From contig DCHF01000051.1 in assembly GCA_002315555.1 (NCBI GenBank), positions 90,480 through 145,963 of the forward strand: a stretch of DNA of 55,484 nt, written 5' to 3'. This stretch comes from Lachnospiraceae bacterium UBA1759. GTDB taxonomy: Bacteria; Bacillota; Clostridia; Lachnospirales; Lachnospiraceae. The notes below the pieces were generated by a model that was not told the origin of the DNA, did no database searches, and saw only the letters and a list, made by a program, of their open reading frames with translations. The translations under genes were made by a program, and so were the position numbers. Every line of letters starts with the position of its first letter. The stretch's first letter is position 1. Below, in pieces: positions 14,321 to 23,799 of this stretch.

Positions 14321-16021
14321 ATGCCGGGTTTTTTAAGAAGCAGAAAACTGAGAATCGGTGACATGCTGGTTTCGGAAAAGCTAATCACTCAGGAGCAGTT
14401 GGATCGTGCTCTTGAAGTTAAAAACGAAAGCGATAAGAAGCTGGGTGAAATCATCGTCGAACTCGGATTCGCCAGTGAGGAAAACGTCGTCAAGTCGCTT
14501 TCCAACCAGCTTGGCGTAGAGATCGTTTCTCCGTCCCAGTATAAGATCTCGGATGAGATTCTTGCTATGTGCGAGGGCCAGTTATTAAGAAAGCATCTGA
14601 TGATTCCGTTTGAAATGGCGAACGACAACACTGTCCGCGTTGCCATGGCAGACCCGATGGACATCAACGCGATCGACGACTTTACCATCGTTACGAATCT
14701 CCAGATCGAGCCGTGCATCGCAACGACCCGCGAGATCAACATCGCAATCGATAAATATTACGGAAACGCAGAAGCTCTGACCGCAGCTGAACAGTACGCA
14801 AGTGAAAGAAAAGCACAGCTCGCGGAAATGGAAGAGGATGAGACAAACGCCGACATCGAAAACTCCCCGATCGTCGTTCTCGTTAAGAACATGATCGAGC
14901 AGGCAGCCCGTCAGCGTGCATCCGATATTCATGTCGAAGCTCTTCAGAATAAGGTACGTGTCCGCTACCGTATCGACGGTGCGCTGCAGGAAAAGGCCAG
15001 CTACGACATTCAGCTGCTGCCGGCTATCATCGCGCGTCTGAAGGTCATCGGCGGAATGGACATCGCCGAAAAGAGAAAACCTCAGGACGGCCGTATTACT
15101 TTAATTGTTGACAGAAGAGAGTACGATATCCGTGCTTCCATCCTGCCGACCGTATACGGTGAGAAAGCCGTAATGAGACTTGCACTGAAGACGGGTCTTC
15201 AGCGCGATAAGTCCGAGCTTGGTCTGAAGCCTTATGAAATGAAGGTCTTCGATCACATCCTTTCCAACCCGAACGGTATCATCCTGGTAACCGGTCCTAC
15301 CGGTTCCGGTAAGTCCACCACGCTTTACACCGCTCTTTCCGAATTAAACAAGGAAGACGTTAACATTATCACGGTAGAGGATCCGGTCGAGGCGAACATC
15401 GACGGTATCAACCAGGTACAGACCAATGCCAAAGCCGGCCTGACCTTCGCATCCGCTCTTCGTTCCATCCTCCGTCAGGACCCGGATATCATCATGATCG
15501 GTGAGATCCGTGATGCCGAGACCGCAGGTATTGCAGTTCAGGCATCCATCACCGGCCACCTGGTCGTGTCCACCCTCCATACCAACAGCTCCGCAGCAAC
15601 GGTCACCCGTCTCACCGACATGGGTCTGGAAAGCTACCTCGTAGCCGACTCTGTTGTCGGTATTCTGGCACAGCGTCTGGTGCGTCGTCTCTGCCCGGCA
15701 TGTAAGAGAATGCGCCCGGCATCCCGCGATGAAAAGAAGCTGATGCTCCTGAAGGATCTGGACCAGGAAGTGAATATTTACGAGCCGGTCGGCTGCCCGC
15801 AGTGCGGTGAGACCGGTTACTTCGGCCGAATCGGTGTATACGAGATCATGGAGATCACTCCGGCGCTGAAGCGCATCATCTCCAAGGATATGGGTACGGA
15901 AGCTATTCGTGAGCAGGCCATCAAGGACGGCATGCACACACTTCGTATGTCGGCTTCCGAATATGTTCAGGAAGGTATCACTTCCGTAACGGAAATGCTC
16001 CGTGTATCGTTTGAAGAGTAA
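14321..16021 (+). CDS. pilB: PilB, type IV pilus extension ATPase with MshEN domain
   Basis: 566 residues. Residues ~15-75 form an MshEN (GspE-N) domain made of two tandem half-motifs, IGDMLVSEKLITQEQLDRAL and KLGEIIVELGFASEENVVKS. In other bacteria this domain binds c-di-GMP; the second half keeps the key Gly and Gln, the first is weaker. The ATPase core has Walker A GPTGSGKSTT (K331), the Asp box and Walker B (DPDIIMIGEIRD), and a His box (STLHTN). A zinc-type four-Cys site follows (C458, C461, C492, C495). PilB powers pilin polymerisation with PilC. First gene of the operon; pilT follows after 65 bases. Confidence 0.95.
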   Translation: MPGFLRSRKLRIGDMLVSEKLITQEQLDRALEVKNESDKKLGEIIVELGFASEENVVKSLSNQLGVEIVSPSQYKISDEILAMCEGQLLRKHLMIPFEMANDNTVRVAMADPMDINAIDDFTIVTNLQIEPCIATTREINIAIDKYYGNAEALTAAEQYASERKAQLAEMEEDETNADIENSPIVVLVKNMIEQAARQRASDIHVEALQNKVRVRYRIDGALQEKASYDIQLLPAIIARLKVIGGMDIAEKRKPQDGRITLIVDRREYDIRASILPTVYGEKAVMRLALKTGLQRDKSELGLKPYEMKVFDHILSNPNGIILVTGPTGSGKSTTLYTALSELNKEDVNIITVEDPVEANIDGINQVQTNAKAGLTFASALRSILRQDPDIIMIGEIRDAETAGIAVQASITGHLVVSTLHTNSSAATVTRLTDMGLESYLVADSVVGILAQRLVRRLCPACKRMRPASRDEKKLMLLKDLDQEVNIYEPVGCPQCGETGYFGRIGVYEIMEITPALKRIISKDMGTEAIREQAIKDGMHTLRMSASEYVQEGITSVTEMLRVSFEE

Positions 16022-16086
16022 TTGATCGGACAGTACAAGCTTTATACTGGATATAAAAGAATCAGCTGATTAAAGAGGGGAATAAA

Positions 16087-17169
16087 ATGGAAAACATGAT
16101 TCCGGTATTGGATCTGAATACGATCCTTCGTGAGGCTATCAAGGTCGGCGCGAGTGATGTTCATATTACCGCAGGCCGTCCGGTGGCATTCCGTATCGAC
16201 GGTGACCTGATCAACCGTGACGATCACAGAATGATGCCTGGTGAAATTGAAGAGATGGCAAAGCCGTTATTTGAAGGCAAGCCGTATTTACAGAAGACCA
16301 TGGAAGAGAAGAGCGAAGTCGACTTTGCTTATTCACTGACCGGCGAGAGCCGTTTCCGCGTCAATGTGTTCCATCAGCGCGGCAGCATGGCCATCGTTAT
16401 GCGTCTCCTTCCCTATGATATCCCGCGTCCGGAGTCCCTCGGCCTTCCGGCTAGCGTCATGGATCTCTGCCAGTTAAAGCGCGGCCTGGTCCTGGTAACC
16501 GGTGCGACCGGTACCGGAAAGTCCACCACCCTGGCTTCTCTGATCATGACGATCAACCGCAATTACCGCCGTCATATCATCACCCTGGAGGACCCGATCG
16601 AGTACCTGCACCGTCATGATATGTCCATCGTTAACCAGCGCGAGCTCGGCAGTGATACTTTTTCTTTCGCCGATGCACTCCGTTCCGCGCTCCGTCAGGA
16701 CCCGGATGTTATCCTGGTCGGTGAGATGCGTGACCTGGAGACCATCTCCACCGCGATCACCGCGGCAGAGACCGGTCACCTGGTATTCTCTACCTTACAT
16801 ACAAATAACGCAGCCGCGACCATCGACCGTGTGATCGACGTCTTCCCGCCGCATCAGCAGCAGCAGATCCGCGCACAGCTCGCAAACGTCATCGAAGGCG
16901 TTATTTCTCAGCAGCTTCTTCCGCTGGCAGGCGGCAAGGGCCGTGTGGCGGCATTTGAAGTCATGACCGCAACTCCGGCTATTCGCAACCTGATCCGCGA
17001 GAACAAGACCTTCCAGATCCCGAGCCAGATCCAGACCAGCAAGCGTCTGGGCATGCAGACGATGGATGACGCCCTCCTCGATCTTTACATGGGCGGTCAG
17101 ATCACTGCTGACGATTGTATCCATTTCGCTCAGGATCCGGCAACGATGACCAGAAAGGTCATTATCTGA
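16087..17169 (+). CDS. pilT: PilT, type IV pilus retraction ATPase
   Basis: 360 residues, the standard length. Walker A is GATGTGKSTT (K145), Walker B DPDVILVGEMRD, and the His box STLHTNNA. The PilT-specific AIRNLIRE motif, needed for retraction, is intact near the C-terminus. Its presence means that the pili can probably retract, i.e. twitching, surface pulling or DNA uptake. It has a good GAGGGG site before the ATG and lies in one operon with pilB and pilC. Confidence 0.96.
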   Translation: MENMIPVLDLNTILREAIKVGASDVHITAGRPVAFRIDGDLINRDDHRMMPGEIEEMAKPLFEGKPYLQKTMEEKSEVDFAYSLTGESRFRVNVFHQRGSMAIVMRLLPYDIPRPESLGLPASVMDLCQLKRGLVLVTGATGTGKSTTLASLIMTINRNYRRHIITLEDPIEYLHRHDMSIVNQRELGSDTFSFADALRSALRQDPDVILVGEMRDLETISTAITAAETGHLVFSTLHTNNAAATIDRVIDVFPPHQQQQIRAQLANVIEGVISQQLLPLAGGKGRVAAFEVMTATPAIRNLIRENKTFQIPSQIQTSKRLGMQTMDDALLDLYMGGQITADDCIHFAQDPATMTRKVII

Positions 17170-17215
17170 TAAGGAAACAAGCAAACTTCAACTATAAATG
17201 ACGAGGTAATGAAAC

Positions 17216-18433
17216 GTGGATAGTTTTACATACGTAGGCATTGATACCAAAGGTAAAGAGGTCAAGGGCAGCGTACAGGCAGAAACAAAAGAAGCGGCAC
17301 TTGCAAGTGTAAAGGCCATGGGCCTGGTACCGGTTTCGGTCGCAGCACAGAACTTCTTAAATAAGGACCTGAATGTCTCCTTTACGAAGAAAGCGTCCGT
17401 TCGTGATATGTCCCTGTTCTGCAGACAGTTCGCAAGTCTTCTGCGTGCGGGTGTTACGATCGTTGATGCACTCGGAATGCTGAGTGATTCTACTTCGAAT
17501 AAGGGGCTGGCAAAGTCCATCGACGGTCTGGCGACCACCATCCAGAAGGGTGAAACGCTCGGTATCGCAATGCGTCAGTATCCGGAATATTACGACAGCA
17601 TGCTGGTCAGCCTGGTCGATGCCGGTGAAGCATCCGGTTCTCTTGAGAACTCCTTGGATCGTATGGCTTCCCAGTACGAGAAGAGCTCCAAGCTGCAGGG
17701 CACCATTAAGAAGGCAATGATCTACCCGATCATCGTTATCGTTGTTGCGATCGCCGTTGTCATCGTTATGCTGGCATGGATCGTACCGACCTTCATGAAG
17801 ATGTTCGAAGGCCTGGATATCGAGATGCCGAAGCTGACACTCGCCGTCGTGGCCATCAGTAATTTCGTAAAAGACAACATTATCATTATTCTGATCTGTC
17901 TTATCCTCTTTATCGTGGCATTTACGATCTTCCGTAAATCCGCAAGAGGTCAGGCGTTCTTCAGTTATCTGGGCGTTAAGCTTCCGGCAATTTCCGATTT
18001 CACCGTCAAGTCTGCAGCAGCCCGTATGGCGCGTACCCTTTCGACCCTGACCGGTTCCGGTCTGTCCCTGGTCGATGCGCTTGAGATCACCGCACACACC
18101 ATGAGCAACGTGCTTTTCCGTGAAGCGCTGTTGGATGCAAAAGAGCAGGTCATGAAGGGTGTTCCGCTTTCCGAGCCGCTTCAGCGTTCCGGCATTTTCC
18201 CGATGATGGTCGTTCATATGGTCCGTATCGGTGAGGACACCGGTGATCTGGATGGCATGCTTCAGAAACTGTCCGATTATTATGATGAAGAAGTTGAACT
18301 TGCAACACAGTCCCTGCTGGCAGCATTAGAGCCGATGATCATCCTGCTTCTGACGGCAGTCGTCGGTGTGATTATTGCAGCGGTAATGGGACCGATGATC
18401 AAGCTCTATACCGGCCTCGATACCGGTTTATAA
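17216..18433 (+). CDS. pilC: PilC, inner-membrane platform protein of the type IV pilus
   Basis: 405 residues from GTG 17216 (GAGGT nine bases upstream). It has two GspF/T2SSF domains: RDMSLFCRQFASLLRAGVTI begins the first and AARMARTLSTLTGSGLSLVD the second. Each is followed by LVDAGEASGSL or MVRIGEDTGDLD and by membrane helices (~165-190, ~215-235, ~375-395). PilC anchors PilB and PilT and lifts pilins out of the membrane. The N-terminal ~55 residues form the small cytoplasmic domain FTYVGIDTKGKEVKG. Confidence 0.95.
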   Translation: MDSFTYVGIDTKGKEVKGSVQAETKEAALASVKAMGLVPVSVAAQNFLNKDLNVSFTKKASVRDMSLFCRQFASLLRAGVTIVDALGMLSDSTSNKGLAKSIDGLATTIQKGETLGIAMRQYPEYYDSMLVSLVDAGEASGSLENSLDRMASQYEKSSKLQGTIKKAMIYPIIVIVVAIAVVIVMLAWIVPTFMKMFEGLDIEMPKLTLAVVAISNFVKDNIIIILICLILFIVAFTIFRKSARGQAFFSYLGVKLPAISDFTVKSAAARMARTLSTLTGSGLSLVDALEITAHTMSNVLFREALLDAKEQVMKGVPLSEPLQRSGIFPMMVVHMVRIGEDTGDLDGMLQKLSDYYDEEVELATQSLLAALEPMIILLLTAVVGVIIAAVMGPMIKLYTGLDTGL

Positions 18434-18596
18434 TTCCGACGCGAAATAAATCGCGCGGTCCCCGTGATGCGAGTCATTGCGAAAAATGTTTCTTTCGTAA
18501 AGAAACTGACCAGCGGATAATTACTTGATGAGTGGAATAATGGTTTTTTGAACGGAAGTGAAACAAAACGGTTATTCAAGTATAACAGGGGAATAT

Positions 18597-19067
18597 ATGA
18601 AAAACAGTAACAAAGGCTTTTCGCTCGTTGAACTGATCGTGGTCATCGCCATTATGGCTGTCCTGGTGGGCATCCTGGCACCGACCCTGATCCGTTACGT
18701 AGAGAAGGCAAGAGTAGGAAAAGATGAAGCTGCGATGGGGGAGTTTTTAAACGCACTGTATCTGGCAGCGGCGGATCTGGAAGCTTATGATGACATTCCG
18801 GCAACGGGGGATCTTTTTGAGTACGACGCAGCAACAAATAAATTTCAGATTTACAATGCTGCGGATACAAACTTGAATGACAGCTTCCGTGCGGAGCTGG
18901 CCGGGTCGGTCGGTGATTCCATCAGCTTTTCATCAAAAAAATGGCAGTCGGCAACTACAATTGAGGTTTTAGTCAGACCGAACTGGGACAGCATCGTAGT
19001 TACGATGGATCCGTCCGATTTGATGACAAACTACCATCTGCCGCTTGCAGAAGGTGACGGTGACTAA
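18597..19067 (+). CDS. pilA: Major type IV pilin (PilA-like)
   Basis: 156 residues from ATG 18597, which has AGGGG six bases upstream (an upstream in-frame ATG at 18558 would add 13 residues). Class III leader: KNSNKG|FSLVELIVVIAIMAVL, cleaved by the prepilin peptidase after G7 so that F8 becomes the methylated N-terminus; the required Glu+5 is present. The globular part is small and acidic, without a clear disulfide pair. The short leader, its place after pilC and before pilD, and a 163-base gap upstream that could hold an extra promoter all fit the main structural subunit. It is called major pilin by context, not by homology to a named pilin. Confidence 0.88.
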   Translation: MKNSNKGFSLVELIVVIAIMAVLVGILAPTLIRYVEKARVGKDEAAMGEFLNALYLAAADLEAYDDIPATGDLFEYDAATNKFQIYNAADTNLNDSFRAELAGSVGDSISFSSKKWQSATTIEVLVRPNWDSIVVTMDPSDLMTNYHLPLAEGDGD

Positions 19068-19100
19068 CCGGTTGACCGACGTTCACTACAGGGAGTATCT

Positions 19101-19862
19101 TTGGACGCTTTAATTTACACCTTTATCTACATTATTATATTCCTTTTCGGAATCGTGATCGGATCGTTTTTAAACGTCCTGATCTTCCGCATCCCGAAGC
19201 AGGAGGAATTCGTCAAGACGCGTTCCCACTGCATGACCTGCGGACACCAGCTTGCATGGTACGACAACATCCCGCTTTTCAGCTGGCTGTCACTCAAAGG
19301 AAAGTGCCGCTATTGCGGCGCACCGATCTCTCCGCAGTACCCCATTATCGAAGCTGTAAACGGTATTCTTTACGTGTGTATCTTCCTTATTAAAGGATTC
19401 ACTGCAGACGCGGTGCTGATCAGCCTTTTGGCGTCGATGCTTCTGGCATTATCCGTCATCGACTTCCGCACCTTTGAGATTCCTTTCGGATTCCAGATCG
19501 CCATCGGCGTACTTGCCATTGCACACCTTGCATTGCACTACACCGACTGGGCGGAATACGTCATCGGCTTCTTTGCCGTAAGCCTGGTCCTTGAGATCCT
19601 GCTTCTGGCATCGAAAGGAAGAGCCATCGGCGGCGGCGATGTCAAACTCATGGCCACCTGCGGATTGTTCCTCGGATGGAAGCTGATCATTCTGGCATTC
19701 ATTGTGGGATGCATCCTGGGTTCCGTTATTCACATCATCCGCATGAGGGTCTCCAAAGCGGACAAGGTCCTGGCAATGGGCCCGTACCTTTCAGCCGGCG
19801 TTATGATCGCTGCGCTGTTTGGTGAAAAACTGATTTCCCTGTATTTGGGAATGTTCCACTGA
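19101..19862 (+). CDS. pilD: PilD, prepilin leader peptidase / N-methyltransferase
   Basis: 253 residues from a TTG start at 19101 with GGGAG five bases upstream. Family A24 aspartic peptidase: catalytic D121 in SVIDFRTFEIP and D180 in GGGDVKL. The N-terminal cytoplasmic methylase-type domain has two CxxC pairs (C44/C47 and C69/C72), so it should both cleave and methylate pilins. Eight membrane helices are expected. It would process PilA and the four minor pilins encoded in the operon. Confidence 0.95.
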   Translation: MDALIYTFIYIIIFLFGIVIGSFLNVLIFRIPKQEEFVKTRSHCMTCGHQLAWYDNIPLFSWLSLKGKCRYCGAPISPQYPIIEAVNGILYVCIFLIKGFTADAVLISLLASMLLALSVIDFRTFEIPFGFQIAIGVLAIAHLALHYTDWAEYVIGFFAVSLVLEILLLASKGRAIGGGDVKLMATCGLFLGWKLIILAFIVGCILGSVIHIIRMRVSKADKVLAMGPYLSAGVMIAALFGEKLISLYLGMFH

Positions 19863-19984
19863 TCATACGGCTGCATCGGCCGCGTAAATATAAACCTGCA
19901 TCCTGCAGGTCTTACCGTTTCCCCGGACACTTCCGGAGATCCGGTAAGCTTTGCAAGAGCTTATTAATTACTTAGGAGGATCCT
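19863..19984 (+). promoter_or_regulatory. Intercistronic spacer with hairpins before pilM
   Basis: A 121-base spacer containing CCTGCA-TCC-TGCAGG and a GC-rich dyad built on CCGGA/TCCGG (near 19922-19945), with no U-run after them. A strong AGGAGG precedes the next ATG. The hairpins could stabilise the mRNA or slow transcription; no clear promoter is seen. Confidence 0.3.
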
Positions 19985-21673
19985 ATGGCTACCAGAGTGC
20001 TGAGCATCGAAATTGGTAAAGGCGTAACGAATGTTGTAGAGATGGACTACAAAGTTGCGAAGACCAAGATATATAACTGTTTTTCTTTTGAGACCCCGCA
20101 GGGTGTCATCAGAGACGGTGTCGTTTCAAGAAACGAACTGTTCTCCTCCCTGTTCAAGACGGAATGCGCAAAGTACGGTATCAAAACCAAAAAGGCCGTT
20201 TTCGTTGTATCTTCCAGCCGCCTGGCAAGCCGTGACGTAAAGGTTCCGCTTGTTAAGGAGAAGAGACTGACCGAGGTCGTCAATGCATCCGCAACCGACT
20301 TCTTCCCGGTCGATATGTCCCAGTATCACCTTGTTTACAAGGTCCTGGGCAAGGAAAACACTCCGGAAGACAAGAACTATAAATTAAACGTACTGGCAGT
20401 TCCGAATGATCTGACGACCTGCTACTACGATATGGCAAAGAGCCTCGATCTCGAGCTCGTTGCACTGGACTACGTCGGTAATTCCATCATGCAGACCGTC
20501 GGCAAGTCCTTTACTACGGACACCAATGCGATCGTTAAGGTTGAAGAAGAAAACACCTTCGTTACGGTCGTTAAAGAAGGTAAGGTCGTTCTTCAGCGTA
20601 CGCTGAGCTACGGCATATCCGATACCATCAACGCAGTTCGTGACGCCGGCGAATTCGGTCAGAACCTTTCCTATCTGGATGCCATCAAGGTTCTTTCCGG
20701 TAAGACCATCATCCGCCGCTTCCTGAACGCGGAAGATACTTATAAAGAAGAAGAGGATACCGATGACAGAATGAAGGCTGCTCGTGTTGAAGTAACGGAA
20801 ACGCTCCGCTACCTCATCGGCAACATCGGCCGTGTTCTGGAATACTACTCCTCCAGAAATAATAACGATCAGATCGCGAACATCGCACTGACCGGCCTCG
20901 GCGCAGACTTCTCCGGTCTGTCTAAGCTGATGTCCAACGAACTGGGCCAGAAGGTCAAGGTCTTCCAGGATTTCGCAAATGCATCCTTCCAGCATGCGGA
21001 TGAGAATGCAAGCATGAACCTGAACTCCTATGCAGCATGTATCGGCGCAGGTCTTGCACCGCTGAATCTGATCCCGGAAAAGAGCGCACAGGCAAAGGCA
21101 AACGGCGAAAAGAAGTCTTCCAACGGTGTTGGAATGCTGGTAGCCGGCATCATCATCGGCGTAGCCGGAATCAGTGCCGCATTTGCTCTTTGGTTCATCA
21201 GCTTCACAGCGATCCAGGTCATCAAGCTTGAAGAAACCGTTGTTCAGGCGGACATCGACCGTATGAAGGCTGAAGGCGTTGAGGAAGTTTACAACGAATA
21301 CAACGCAGCGGTAACGCTGAATGAGCAGATCAACATGATCAACAACAGCACCAAGAGCCGCAGTGAGGATCTGGTAGAGTTCATCGAAGAGCTTGAAGAA
21401 AAGCTTCCGAGCAACCTGCTGGTACTGAACTTCAATGCTACGGCATCCGGTGTTACGATGAGCATTCAGTGTGATTCCAAGGAAGCAGCAGCAAAGACTT
21501 TAATGCAGCTGAGAACCTTTGAATCCGTCGATGTTGTTTCTTCCACCGGCTTAAACGATACCACTGTTATCGATGAGACTGCTGTAGAAGAAGAGGAATA
21601 TCCGGTAACATTTACGGTTGACTGTGTATACAAGTCAGTTCAGCTGGAAGAAACTGAAGGGGGTGCAAACTGA
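19985..21673 (+). CDS. PilM-PilN fusion, pilus alignment subcomplex
   Basis: 562 residues, where PilM alone is about 350. Residues 1-355 are the actin-like PilM fold (VLSIEIGKGVTNVVEM, then VVSSSRLASRDVKVP, and LTGLGADFSGL for the nucleotide-binding end). Residues ~381-405 form a single membrane helix, 415-455 are helical, and 470-562 match the small PilN-type ferredoxin-like domain (KLPSNLLVLNFNATASGVTM). In most species PilM binds the N-terminal tail of a separate PilN; here the two are joined. No separate pilN gene exists in the operon. The stop overlaps the pilO start by one base. Confidence 0.85.
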   Translation: MATRVLSIEIGKGVTNVVEMDYKVAKTKIYNCFSFETPQGVIRDGVVSRNELFSSLFKTECAKYGIKTKKAVFVVSSSRLASRDVKVPLVKEKRLTEVVNASATDFFPVDMSQYHLVYKVLGKENTPEDKNYKLNVLAVPNDLTTCYYDMAKSLDLELVALDYVGNSIMQTVGKSFTTDTNAIVKVEEENTFVTVVKEGKVVLQRTLSYGISDTINAVRDAGEFGQNLSYLDAIKVLSGKTIIRRFLNAEDTYKEEEDTDDRMKAARVEVTETLRYLIGNIGRVLEYYSSRNNNDQIANIALTGLGADFSGLSKLMSNELGQKVKVFQDFANASFQHADENASMNLNSYAACIGAGLAPLNLIPEKSAQAKANGEKKSSNGVGMLVAGIIIGVAGISAAFALWFISFTAIQVIKLEETVVQADIDRMKAEGVEEVYNEYNAAVTLNEQINMINNSTKSRSEDLVEFIEELEEKLPSNLLVLNFNATASGVTMSIQCDSKEAAAKTLMQLRTFESVDVVSSTGLNDTTVIDETAVEEEEYPVTFTVDCVYKSVQLEETEGGAN

Positions 21674-22377
21674 TGAAGGTCACAAAGAGAGACGTTGGTC
21701 TTTTGATCATGCTTGTCGGTATTCTGGCAGCAATTCTTTCCTATAATTTCCTGTATCAGAAGAATATCGAAAAGGCAGAAGCGGAAACCGCTAAACTCAA
21801 GGAACTGCAGGATACGCAGGCCGGCTTAAAGGAACTGGAAGACAATCTTCCTTTCTATAAGTCCGAGATCGAGCGTATGGATGAAGAGAACGCTGAGATC
21901 GTTGCACATTATCCGGCGGATGTTCTCCCGGAGAATGAGATCATGTATGCGGTCGAGCTTCAGGAAAACACCGATGTTTACTACTCCGCATTGAGTTACG
22001 GCTCTCCGGTTGAGCTTTCGACCGGACTTGAAGAGCAGACCGGTGTTCATGCATATGACACTACGATGAGTATGACTTATCAGTGCTCTTATGAAGGTCT
22101 GAAGGAAGTCATCCGTCATAATCTGGCGCAGAATGATCGCCGCGTGATCAACTCTGTAACCGCTTCTTATGACAGAACGACCGGCAAACTGACCGGCTCC
22201 ATGACTCTTGACCAGTATACGATGTCCGGAACGGACAAGTTCTACGTTGAACCGTATGTACCGTCCATGAATATGGGCACGGATAACATTTTCGGAACGA
22301 TCGAACTTCCGGAAGAGGTCGAGGAAGAAGCTGCTCCGGCAGATGAGACACCGGTAGACGAGACTACCGAGGGTTAA
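21673..22377 (+). CDS. PilO-like alignment protein
   Basis: 234 residues: a short cytoplasmic end, one membrane helix (8-28), a coiled coil (30-75) and a small alpha/beta domain. This is the architecture of PilO/GspM. Sequence conservation in the family is low, so the call rests on topology and on its place directly after pilM-pilN, with TGATG overlap. The end is acidic and Pro/Thr-rich (EEAAPADETPVDE), probably an exposed flexible tail. It would pair with the PilN part of the fusion to link motor and fibre. Confidence 0.75.
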   Translation: MKVTKRDVGLLIMLVGILAAILSYNFLYQKNIEKAEAETAKLKELQDTQAGLKELEDNLPFYKSEIERMDEENAEIVAHYPADVLPENEIMYAVELQENTDVYYSALSYGSPVELSTGLEEQTGVHAYDTTMSMTYQCSYEGLKEVIRHNLAQNDRRVINSVTASYDRTTGKLTGSMTLDQYTMSGTDKFYVEPYVPSMNMGTDNIFGTIELPEEVEEEAAPADETPVDETTEG

Positions 22378-22489
22378 TAAGAGTAATAGCAAGCCGCAAC
22401 CGGGGATCCACGTCCCCGGTACGGCTGTATAATTATGTTTAGAGATCAACGTGTGTATGTACACACTGTAACAGAAAGGGCCGGCAGGC
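22378..22489 (+). promoter_or_regulatory. Spacer with strong hairpin and 16-base dyad before the minor pilin genes
   Basis: ACCGGGGA-TCCACG-TCCCCGGT (about 22398-22419) forms a stable hairpin without a T-run, followed by GTGTGTA-TG-TACACAC (22451-22466), a perfect 7-base dyad. The hairpin may separate expression of the motor genes from the minor pilins, and the dyad may be an operator. No convincing -35/-10 pair apart from TATAAT at 22430. Confidence 0.35.
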
Positions 22490-23776
22490 ATGATGAAGAA
22501 CCGAAGAGAAAAAAACAATAAAGGTTTTACATTACTGGAAATCTTAATTGCGATGGCGATTCTCGCCATCATCGTAGTACCGCTTTTACACACTTTCGTG
22601 ACGGCTGCATCTACGAACGCCAAGGCAAGAAGAATCATGCGTGCAACCACGGCCGCACAGAATACGCTTGAAGAGATCAAGGCAAGTTCCATCAAGGACA
22701 TGGTAATGTCCGTTTATGGCTATTCGCAGGATGAGCGCGGAAAAGGTGTGCAGTCCTTCAGCGTCGGCAGCAACTCTTTTGAGGCAAGTTATGATGCATC
22801 TGCGGCAACCTATACTGAGGCAACGACGCCCTCTGCGGTCGATGTTACCGGCGTTGCCGGCAAAGGTGAATTTGTCGGATCCGCAGACGGCAGTTATTAT
22901 TTCGTGCTGCCCTCTGTTGCACTTGAGACTCAGACCTATGATATGGCGGTCCGTATGATCCCGAACACGTCCGGCGAGAATGTGAACATCAATTCCATGA
23001 ACCGCAAGGACTGTGTTTATTTTGCAGAGAATGCTTCTCACATCGAGAACATGGTCAATACCTATCTGGCATCGAACGAGACATATCGTGCAACGCATGC
23101 ATCCGCACGCAGAAACGAAGAGCAGATCAAGTCTGCGATGAACAGAACGATCACCATTAATATCACGAGAAGTGCGCTGAATGTTAACGCTGTTTATGTC
23201 GGCCTGGAGTATAAGTTCGACTGCGGCAGCGGTATTACCGAAACTGAAGACCGTTACATCGTCGAGTCTGAAACCGCGGCGAAGGACGTTGAAAACGGCA
23301 GCATCGACTCCATCTATCTGTATTATTATCCGCTGTATGGCAATGCCATCGCAAAAGATACTTTTGTCATCAACAATGATATCAATCTGGATGTAAACGT
23401 ATATCTGATCTGTATGAGAGGTACGGATTATTCGGATTTTAACGAAGCAAACTATCGGGCGAATGTCGACATGAATGAAATGTTCATTCACTCTGAATAT
23501 ATCGGTGTAGATGCGCGTGATTCGCTTCACACATCGTTCATCAGCAACCTGGCGGGCGACCGTTTCATTATCGATGATCATAACGCGACCGTTACCACGG
23601 AGTGCGGCGATCTGGGTAATGCGGAGACTGTCACCTATCAGTACCGGGTCATTGTCGATGTTTACAAGCATGATGATTCCGCATTTACCACTACAGCAAC
23701 CGGCAGAGTGTTCACCGGGAAATCGGAGAACCTTCTGACAAGCTTTGACGGCTCCGTGCTGGATTCAAGTAAGTAA
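22490..23776 (+). CDS. Minor pilin, PilV/GspI-like
   Basis: 428 residues. The class III leader ends KNNKG|FTLLEILIAMAILAI with Glu+5 present, so PilD should process it. The C-terminal ~360 residues are extracellular, much longer than typical PilV (about 150-200). No domain is recognised; the composition is rich in Asn, Asp, Tyr and Thr, as in surface proteins. First of four minor-pilin genes in a row; the order (V-, X-, H-, W-like) matches the priming complexes that start pilus assembly and cap the tip. Confidence 0.82.
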   Translation: MMKNRREKNNKGFTLLEILIAMAILAIIVVPLLHTFVTAASTNAKARRIMRATTAAQNTLEEIKASSIKDMVMSVYGYSQDERGKGVQSFSVGSNSFEASYDASAATYTEATTPSAVDVTGVAGKGEFVGSADGSYYFVLPSVALETQTYDMAVRMIPNTSGENVNINSMNRKDCVYFAENASHIENMVNTYLASNETYRATHASARRNEEQIKSAMNRTITINITRSALNVNAVYVGLEYKFDCGSGITETEDRYIVESETAAKDVENGSIDSIYLYYYPLYGNAIAKDTFVINNDINLDVNVYLICMRGTDYSDFNEANYRANVDMNEMFIHSEYIGVDARDSLHTSFISNLAGDRFIIDDHNATVTTECGDLGNAETVTYQYRVIVDVYKHDDSAFTTTATGRVFTGKSENLLTSFDGSVLDSSK

Positions 23777-23799
23777 CAGGATTTTAGGAGAAACGTGAA

